Below, in pieces: positions 14,871-19,793 of a stretch of 19,793 nt of DNA. The stretch is from an uncultured Marinosulfonomonas sp. Lineage in GTDB: Bacteria > Pseudomonadota > Alphaproteobacteria > Rhodobacterales > Rhodobacteraceae. The notes beneath the pieces were generated by a model. It did not search any database. It saw nothing but the letters and a program-made list of their open reading frames with translations, and was not told where the DNA came from. The stretch lies in NCBI GenBank assembly GCA_947311455.1, contig CAMZKY010000131.1, positions 1 through 19,793 of the forward strand, read 5' to 3'. Numbering within the stretch: the first letter of the stretch is position 1; each line of letters begins with the position of its first letter. A program made the translations under genes and the position numbers.

Positions 14871-16457
14871 TTACGAGGCAACCTGTTCGCGCAGGATTGA
14901 TGATGTCAGCGACATCATTAAGTAGATACCCGAAAATATCAAAAGGGCTAGAATTGTATTTTCAAATTTGCGCGGATATTTGGCAGCATCGGCCTGAACC
15001 GGAGGCACAGCAAGGGAAAGGAACCGCGTTTGGCGCGAGGCCTCGACACGGGATGTTTCCATGGCCTGCAGGGCGGATTGCATCATTAAGGTACGCACCT
15101 CAAGATCAGAAGAAGCTGATAATAGTTCTGCCGATGTTTCAGCAATCGAGGAATTGTCTGCAGACCCTTTGGTCAGTTTGTCTTGAGCTTCCTGAATTTT
15201 TCGGGTCAGGGTCGCAATTCGCCGCTCCAATGGTCGCATCTTTGCAAGATTAGGGCGTGCATTGGACTGCATCTCCTCAAGCGAAAGTTGATCTGTTAAG
15301 AGGAGTGTTTTCAAAGCACTGATTTCCGCAGTGATCTGTCCAACCGGAACCGTTATATCAATCGCGCCTGTCCGCTGCTGTACTTCTAGCATTTTAGCTT
15401 GGGCCTCTTTGCGCGCCAATACAGCGTCTTCAAAGCTTTCAAGTGCGCCTTTCATGGCTTCTTCTCGCTTACGTGCGGTTAGATTATCAACCTGTTCCTC
15501 GGCGTAAGAAATCAGAGAATTAGAAAACTCCATGCCTTTTTGGGGGTCGGCGGTGATCACCTCCATTTTGATCACACCTTCCGAAGGATCATAGCTGATC
15601 AAAACTTCTTTTTGATAGAGGCTGTATGCCTTTTCGTTCGTGGCATCAGCGTCAAGTTTTTGAATTGGGTCAATCCAGTCTTGTGAATAATGCGCCTTAA
15701 ACCCGTGATCTTTGTCCAATCTGTCCATCGCGGCCCGAGATTGCAAATACCCTTGAACAACAACAGAATCTTGAGAACTGGCCAAACCAGTGCCGGCAAG
15801 TGCGCCGCCCAATCCCCCCATACTACCAGCAGCGGGAGAATCGCCTTTCTGGATCACGAACTGGCTTTGGGTGGAATACATCGGTGTTGCAACGGCATAA
15901 AAATAGTAGCCAGCCAAAATAGTTGGTAAAAACACAAAGAAAGAAAGCCTTGCTAACAAAAGCGTCAGCTTGCGGCGACGTCGACGAACGATGTCGCGCT
16001 GGATTTTCATGATTTCTTGTGCGCGGTTGTCTTCTGTTAGCACTTCGGTAGACGGAAGCTGTTCACCTGGTTGCGGCACGGTTTGCGGCAGTTGAGCATT
16101 AGCTTTTTGGCCTTCGTCAACCACCAGCTCCAACATATTTGATCGTTGAAACGGATCAATACCTTTGGCGCGCAATAACCGGATTGCATCGAAATCGGAT
16201 GTTGGGGATAGCCCATGTTTTTGCGCAACACGACGCGCCATGCGTAATTGTCGGCCTGTCAGTTTTTCTTTGCGGATCGCGGCTATTTCGTCTTCGGCCG
16301 AAACTTCGCGTGCTGATGACACTTCGCCCGTTACAACGCCTTGCGAAGCGCCCTCAGGGTGCACTTCCTGTTCAACGGGCTGCTCGGTTTGCGCGCCACT
16401 CAAAGATCCGTTGCGACGGATGCGGAATTTTTTAGCTTTCGGTTTCGCTGTAGTCAT
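14871..16457 (-). CDS. kpsE: Capsule polysaccharide export inner-membrane protein, KpsE/RkpR type
   Basis: A polysaccharide co-polymerase/export protein of the ABC-dependent capsule system, 528 residues from the chosen ATG (MTTAKPKAKKFRIRR). An upstream in-frame start at 16505 would lie deep within kpsT and add a poor basic leader. A long cytoplasmic N-terminus (about 160 residues) includes a conserved block LRMARRVAQKHGLSPTSDFD near 71-90 and KGIDPFQRSNMLELV near 98-112. TM1 spans ~165-190 and continues into TPMYSTQSQFVIQKGDS, the family periplasmic start. A Gly-rich patch, a long coiled coil (~310-480) and TM2 near 500-523 follow. Its start overlaps the kpsT stop by 26 bp, so the two are translated together. 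It should join the KpsT/KpsM transporter to the outer-membrane exporter. Confidence 0.85.
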   Translation of the reverse strand: MTTAKPKAKKFRIRRNGSLSGAQTEQPVEQEVHPEGASQGVVTGEVSSAREVSAEDEIAAIRKEKLTGRQLRMARRVAQKHGLSPTSDFDAIRLLRAKGIDPFQRSNMLELVVDEGQKANAQLPQTVPQPGEQLPSTEVLTEDNRAQEIMKIQRDIVRRRRRKLTLLLARLSFFVFLPTILAGYYFYAVATPMYSTQSQFVIQKGDSPAAGSMGGLGGALAGTGLASSQDSVVVQGYLQSRAAMDRLDKDHGFKAHYSQDWIDPIQKLDADATNEKAYSLYQKEVLISYDPSEGVIKMEVITADPQKGMEFSNSLISYAEEQVDNLTARKREEAMKGALESFEDAVLARKEAQAKMLEVQQRTGAIDITVPVGQITAEISALKTLLLTDQLSLEEMQSNARPNLAKMRPLERRIATLTRKIQEAQDKLTKGSADNSSIAETSAELLSASSDLEVRTLMMQSALQAMETSRVEASRQTRFLSLAVPPVQADAAKYPRKFENTILALLIFSGIYLMMSLTSSILREQVAS

Positions 16458-17148
16458 AAAGCTTCTGCGCCTCTTCCAACGTGTTAAACATATGTACTTT
16501 ACCATCTAATAGTACTGCTGCCGATCTGGCAAATTTCTCAAGGGTCTTTGCCTGATGTGACACGATCAGAACGGTTGTTGTTTTCAATCGCTCCTGCATG
16601 ATTTCACCAGCGCGCTTATTGAATTCTGCATCTTGTGTTGATGGCATGCCTTCGTCGATCAAGTACAAATCGAAATCTAGGGCCAGCATCAAAGAAAAGC
16701 TGAATCGAGAGCGCATGCCAGCACTGTATGTACCGACGGGCATATCAAAGTATTCTTCCAACCCGCACATCCATCGACAAAACGCTTCGATGTAGTCCGG
16801 ATCTAAGCCGTATAAACGTGCAATATAGCGCGAATTTTCCATCGCGGAAAGCTTGCCCAATATTCCACCCATAAACCCCAACGGGAATGACACACGGCAA
16901 TGTTTGCGAATTTCGCCTTCATCCGGTTTTTCAAGACCCGCGATCATATTGATCAAAGTGGTTTTGCCCGTGCCGTTTTTCGCCAAGATGCCAATTGAAT
17001 TACCCACTTCCACGCGAAAAGACGCGCGATCAAGGATAACCTTGCGCTGTTTGCCCGTCCAAAAGGACTTGCTCACATTCTCAAATTCTAGCATTACCTG
17101 ACTCAATGTTGCCTCGTATGGCTTGCCATCCCTTATGGGATTGTTCAC
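16432..17148 (-). CDS. kpsT: Capsule polysaccharide ABC exporter ATP-binding protein, KpsT type
   Basis: The ATPase of an ABC-2 type exporter of capsular polysaccharide. The GTG at 17148 has an AAAGG just upstream and gives 238 residues; an ATG at 17094 (MLEFENVSKSF) would give 220, the usual KpsT length, and is a real alternative. Numbered from the GTG: Walker A is AKNGTGKT (56-63), with Ala where the first Gly is usual; the signature is YSAGMRSR (141-148), typical of KpsT in place of LSGGQ; Walker B is LYLIDE (161-166); switch His198 is in VSHQ. Before the signature lies a KpsT-like segment (ENSRYIARLYGLDPDYIEAF). It overlaps kpsE by 26 bp. No KpsM permease gene is adjacent, so the partner must be elsewhere. 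Confidence 0.87.
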   Translation of the reverse strand: MNNPIRDGKPYEATLSQVMLEFENVSKSFWTGKQRKVILDRASFRVEVGNSIGILAKNGTGKTTLINMIAGLEKPDEGEIRKHCRVSFPLGFMGGILGKLSAMENSRYIARLYGLDPDYIEAFCRWMCGLEEYFDMPVGTYSAGMRSRFSFSLMLALDFDLYLIDEGMPSTQDAEFNKRAGEIMQERLKTTTVLIVSHQAKTLEKFARSAAVLLDGKVHMFNTLEEAQKLYDYSETES

Positions 17149-17232
17149 TAGCCTTTATCTATAAGGCCATTAAGGCAGCATTATGTCCACCTTTGAAACA
17201 AATATCCATTCTAGAATTCGATTTATCTGAAA

Positions 17233-17261
17233 AATATTCGGATTTGGCTGATTTGCGTCAA
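17233..17261 (-). promoter_or_regulatory. Candidate promoter for kpsT-kpsE operon, flanked by ATTCTAG elements
   Basis: On the minus strand, TTGACG (complement of 17256-17261) and AATATT (17233-17238) are 17 bp apart, some 85 bp upstream of the kpsT start. An 8-bp inverted repeat, CTAGAATT (17211-17218) and AATTCTAG (17260-17267), flanks it. The rest of the 250-bp divergent gap to nhaD shows only a weak plus-strand candidate (TTGAAC at 17307-17312 with GATATA 18 bp later). Confidence 0.35.
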
Positions 17262-17398
17262 TTCTAGGGATAACCGGCTGCTCACCTGGGGGTTTTGGGT
17301 ATTCCATTGAACAAAGACGTCGGAAATAATGATATAGAGAGCTGCGCAAACACATTTTACCCTTCACAACACCATATGTTTTCAGTATCACGCCGAAC

Positions 17399-18679
17399 AT
17401 GATATATCAAATTTTAGCCTCCCTCATTTTCGTTGTTGGATACACAGGTATCGCAATGGAGCATAAATTCCACATTAACAAAGCTGCGTGGGCCTTGATC
17501 ACCGGTGGGGTATTGTGGGTGATTGTAGCATTTTCCGGCGTGCACGCGCTTGAAGAATCCCTTACAGAAACCGGAAGCGAAATTTTCGCTTTGGTTGTTT
17601 TCTTGCTAGCCGCGATGTCGCTGGTGGAAATCCTTATCTCTTGCGGTGTTTTCGACGCGCTGCGCGCCAAAGTCCTTGCTTATAAAATGGATAACCGCCG
17701 ACAATTCATGATCATCATGATTTCGGTGTTTTTCTTGTCGGCCACTGTTGATAACCTGACGGCCACCATCATTATGGTGCAAATAGCGCGTAAATTCTTT
17801 AAAGAAACCAATCTTTTAGTTGCGGCTTGTGGGATTGTTATTGGTGCCAATGCAGGCGGCGCTTTCTCACCGATCGGCGATGTCACCACAATAATGTTGT
17901 GGATCGCAGGTAAATTTACCGCCGTGGAAATTATCGCCGAAGCGCTAATTCCAAGCATCATTATCGGTGTGGTTGGGTATTTAATGCTTGTTGGAAAAAT
18001 TGACAACGATTTTGAAGATGACACACCACAGATTGTCGAACATACCAGTTTCACCGTTGGAACCAAGTTTATCATTGCATTCGCGGCGTTTTCCTTTGTG
18101 CTGCCGGTTCTGTTCAAATCTATCCATCTTCCACCCGTGTTAGGTATTCTAACCGGATTAGGCTTTACATGGTTGTTGGTTGATTACATCGAACACCGCA
18201 AAATAGACAAAGATGTCGGATCACAGATGTCGATGAATATTGAAAAGCTGATCCAGAAAACTGATATCGCCAGCATTAAATTCTTTATCGGGATTTTGTT
18301 GGCCGTTTCCGCAATGTCTACACTTGGAATTCTGGATACAGTTTCGCACTATATTTATGGTGCTGATCAAGATGTTGCGCGTATTATCGGAGGCAATATA
18401 GCGATTGGTATGATCTCTGCGATCCTTGATAATATCCCGCTTACCGCGATTGCAATTGATATCCTTCAAACGTCAGACACGGCGTTGTGGGTGCTGTTGG
18501 CTATAACTGTTGGGACGGGGGGATCGCTGCTTTCTATTGGTTCGGCGGCTGGTGTTGTTGCAATGGGGCTGGTTCATGATCTGACATTCAAAAAATACTT
18601 TGAAATCGCGTTTATCCCCGCATTGATTTCTTTCCTTGCCGGGGTCGGTTTCTGGATGGCAGAATGGTACTTCTTTTAG
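17399..18679 (+). CDS. nhaD: Na+/H+ antiporter NhaD
   Basis: A 426-residue inner-membrane antiporter that expels Na+ (and Li+) in exchange for protons; the family is common in marine and halophilic bacteria. The sequence is strongly hydrophobic, with about 12 predicted helices. Diagnostic NhaD motifs are SATVDNLTATIIM (114-126) and GANAGGAFSPIGDVTTIMLW (149-168). These are echoed in the second half by AILDNIPLTAIAIDI and GTGGSLLSIGSAAGVVAMG, as expected of the inverted-repeat fold of the ion-transporter superfamily. Asp118 and Asp161 are likely ion-binding acids. The start used retains the first helix (MIYQILASLIFVVGYTGIAM); no good ribosome-binding site precedes it. The gene has its own intrinsic terminator and is divergent from kpsT, so it forms a single-gene unit. 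Confidence 0.92.
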   Translation: MIYQILASLIFVVGYTGIAMEHKFHINKAAWALITGGVLWVIVAFSGVHALEESLTETGSEIFALVVFLLAAMSLVEILISCGVFDALRAKVLAYKMDNRRQFMIIMISVFFLSATVDNLTATIIMVQIARKFFKETNLLVAACGIVIGANAGGAFSPIGDVTTIMLWIAGKFTAVEIIAEALIPSIIIGVVGYLMLVGKIDNDFEDDTPQIVEHTSFTVGTKFIIAFAAFSFVLPVLFKSIHLPPVLGILTGLGFTWLLVDYIEHRKIDKDVGSQMSMNIEKLIQKTDIASIKFFIGILLAVSAMSTLGILDTVSHYIYGADQDVARIIGGNIAIGMISAILDNIPLTAIAIDILQTSDTALWVLLAITVGTGGSLLSIGSAAGVVAMGLVHDLTFKKYFEIAFIPALISFLAGVGFWMAEWYFF

Positions 18680-18709
18680 AAATCTATTCTGATGAAAGAT
18701 AAACGTTAT

Positions 18710-18740
18710 AAAACCCCGTGCAGTTTGCTTGGGGTTTTTT
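18710..18740 (+). terminator. Intrinsic terminator of nhaD
   Basis: AAAACCCC (18710-18717) pairs with GGGGTTTT (18731-18738) over a 13-nt loop that itself can form GCA/TGC, and a T-run follows to 18740. It lies 30 bp after the nhaD stop. Confidence 0.85.
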
Positions 18741-18842
18741 CTTGTATAAGGGTAATCTGAAAACTCACCATTCGTGGCAATGTGGAATTGTAGTCTTTTG
18801 CGCCATCCGTTACACCGCGCGTAGGAATAGTAGGTGAAGATG

Positions 18843-19631
18843 ATGGAAAACCAAACCGCCCTTGATGCTGCGCATGCGGCAATGATATCCGCCCCTGATG
18901 ATGACCAGCCGCGCCGCATATTTTACCAGACATTTTCTGATAGCGACCTATTTGTTCTATTGGAAAAGGAGGTCGTGGATGACAAGATTGCCCCCCAAAC
19001 CCTGACCGTTGAAAACGAAAACTACATTCTGGTTTTTGACACAGAAGAACGTCTTGCCGAGTTTTCCGGTAGTACCGCGGATCATGCTGTTTTAAACGGG
19101 CGCGCGATTGCATCGATGCTGGTAGGGGAAAATATTGGCCTTGGTCTAAATCTTGGCGTTGCACCTTCGTCATTTTTAATGCCGATTGAGGCGATCGGTT
19201 GGGTGCATTCAACCCTTGATCACACGCCCGAAACATTAACAGATCAAGCAACCTCCATAGACCCGCCATCAGATCTGCCAAAAGCGTTATTGCTGGCCTT
19301 GGAAAACAAGCTCGCACGCACGGGCGGATTGGCCGAATATGTCTATCTGGCGGCGTTTACCTATGCAAACACCCCTAAAAATACATTGGTCTTCATCAAT
19401 GCGGTCACACAAGCACAGCCAGCGTTGGCGCAGGCCGTAAACGAAGCTGTGGTGTTTGTTGGGCAAGAGGGCGTCAGCCTGGATGTTTTGTTTCTGGATG
19501 ATCAAACCCCCGTTGTGACAGCTTTGGAAAAAACCGGATTGCGCATTGATCTACCCAAGCCCGAAAAACCTGAGCCTTTCACACCAAAGGCCCCGGGCAA
19601 AGATCCGAACACCCCGCCGATTTTACGATAG
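18843..19631 (+). CDS. SseB-family protein (SseB N-terminal domain)
   Basis: A 262-residue cytoplasmic protein from the ATG at 18843; AGGTGA (18832-18837) gives good spacing to it. The ATG at 18840 and an in-frame GTG at 18834 are alternatives, two codons or less apart. The N-terminal ~130 residues fit the SseB domain: QPRRIFYQTFSDSDLFVLLE, then LVFDTEERLAEFSG and a GLGLNLGVAPSSFLMP segment before IGWV. The second part (about 145-235) resembles the SseB C-terminal domain (ALLLALENKLARTGGLAEYVYLAAFTY). The last ~25 residues are rich in Pro, Lys and Glu and probably disordered. The biochemical role of the family is not well defined; the original name came from an E. coli serine-sensitivity enhancer. 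Nothing in the context narrows the function here. Confidence 0.85.
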   Translation: MENQTALDAAHAAMISAPDDDQPRRIFYQTFSDSDLFVLLEKEVVDDKIAPQTLTVENENYILVFDTEERLAEFSGSTADHAVLNGRAIASMLVGENIGLGLNLGVAPSSFLMPIEAIGWVHSTLDHTPETLTDQATSIDPPSDLPKALLLALENKLARTGGLAEYVYLAAFTYANTPKNTLVFINAVTQAQPALAQAVNEAVVFVGQEGVSLDVLFLDDQTPVVTALEKTGLRIDLPKPEKPEPFTPKAPGKDPNTPPILR

Positions 19632-19637
19632 GAAAAG

Positions 19638-19657
19638 GGCGCGGGTTTCCCCGCGCC
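19638..19657 (+). terminator. Hairpin after the SseB-family gene, without T-tract
   Basis: GGCGCGGG (19638-19645), a TTTC loop and CCCGCGCC (19650-19657) make a very stable 8-bp stem six bases after the stop. The bases that follow are TCAGACTGCTG, not a T-run. The stem is probably the sseB terminator, with the IS element inserted at its 3' foot. Confidence 0.6.
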
Positions 19658-19670
19658 TCAGACTGCTGAC

Positions 19671-19698
19671 AAAGTCCTCGCTTTATGCGGGGATTTTT
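19671..19698 (+). terminator. Terminator-like stem inside the IS left end
   Basis: TCCTCGC (19675-19681), loop TTTAT and GCGGGGA (19687-19693) pair with one G-T wobble; further A-T pairs extend the stem outward, and TTTTT ends at 19698. It would stop transcription entering the IS from sseB and so protect the element from outside promoters. It could instead be read as the sseB terminator if the IS border lies further right. Confidence 0.55.
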
Positions 19699-19711
19699 GA
19701 TTCAATGTGGT

Positions 19712-19793
19712 ATGTTAAAGAAAGCTTCCCCCGTTCAGACCGAGCTTGAGATGGTCACGCTTGAAAGTCTGGTTCCCGCCGATCATTTGCTGC
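19712..19793 (+). CDS. Transposase, IS1182 family, 5' end only
   Basis: From the ATG at 19712 the frame is open to the window edge (27 codons). It begins MLKKAS and continues PVQTELEMVTLESLVPADHL. The sequence ELEMVTLESLVP.DHLL is the well-known N-terminus of IS1182-type DDE transposases, which continues with RKID in full members. The catalytic DDE residues would lie beyond the window, so integrity cannot be judged. There is a GTGG a few bases upstream but no strong ribosome-binding site. Confidence 0.75.
   Translation, partial: MLKKASPVQTELEMVTLESLVPADHLL

Larger units (their letters stand above)
19659..19793 (+). mobile_element. Left end of an insertion sequence, IS1182 family, cut by window edge
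   Basis: The transposase start at 19712 marks a mobile element running off the right edge. The outer end is probably near 19659-19661 (CAGACTGCTGACAAAGTC), directly after the sseB hairpin; I recall similar ends in this family but the right end is not visible, so the exact border and any target duplication cannot be confirmed. A terminator-like stem (19671-19697) lies between the end and the transposase start. Confidence 0.65.

Noticed and set aside
16458..16505. Longer N-terminus for the KpsE-type protein (16 more residues)
   Set aside because: It would extend the overlap with kpsT to 74 bp and adds a basic, Trp-containing leader unlike the family; the inner ATG gives the usual Lys/Arg-rich cytoplasmic start.
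17170..17400. Minus-strand open frame of 76 codons in the kpsT/nhaD gap
   Set aside because: Composition is not protein-like, no ribosome-binding site or known motif is seen, and the region is better explained as divergent promoter DNA.
18706..19317. Long minus-strand open frame (203 codons) opposite the SseB-family gene
   Set aside because: It is antisense to a clear SseB coding region, crosses the nhaD terminator, and its translation has no recognisable domain.

Overview
The window looks like chromosomal DNA of a marine alphaproteobacterium, most likely Rhodobacterales (Roseobacter group) with intermediate GC. This rests on protein style: a Roseobacter-type KpsE with a long cytoplasmic N-terminus, a sulfotransferase-like protein and an alpha/beta-hydrolase type common in that order, an NhaD antiporter and a PotA/B/C-type ABC transporter. 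I cannot name the genus. No rRNA, tRNA or CRISPR array was seen.

Layout. (1) Positions 1-7100, + strand: a surface-polysaccharide block. It holds the 3' end of a family 2 glycosyltransferase, a full paralogue one base downstream, a 739-residue fusion (GT32-type glycosyltransferase, methyltransferase-like domain, alpha/beta-hydrolase-like domain), a sulfotransferase-like protein that has lost its PAPS-binding signatures, and a UDP-glucuronate 4-epimerase-type SDR enzyme. (2) 7101-11887, + strand: a 240-bp regulatory gap with two perfect palindromes, then a complete polyamine-type ABC importer in the order ATPase, binding protein, permease, permease. Hairpins sit on both sides of the binding-protein gene. 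(3) 17148 down to 11901, - strand: kpsT, kpsE (overlapping), a phosphomannomutase/phosphoglucomutase and a BON-MscS channel. (4) 17399-19631, + strand: nhaD with its own terminator, then an SseB-family gene. (5) From about 19659: the left end of an IS element and the first 27 codons of an IS1182-family transposase, cut by the window edge.

How the genes fit together. The sugar-phosphate mutase and the epimerase would supply nucleotide-sugar precursors. The glycosyltransferases and the fusion protein would build or decorate a glycan. KpsT and KpsE would form part of an ABC-dependent capsule exporter whose permease (KpsM) and outer-membrane parts are not here. The importer, the mechanosensitive channel and the Na+/H+ antiporter look like general envelope and osmotic-adaptation functions set among these genes.

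The least ordinary items are the three-domain fusion at 2822-5041, the glycosyltransferase at 414-2684 with an apparently inactive N-terminal copy of its catalytic domain, the sulfotransferase-like pseudoenzyme at 5152-6039, and several dyads: inside a promoter spacer, upstream of the importer, and directly against the mscS start codon.
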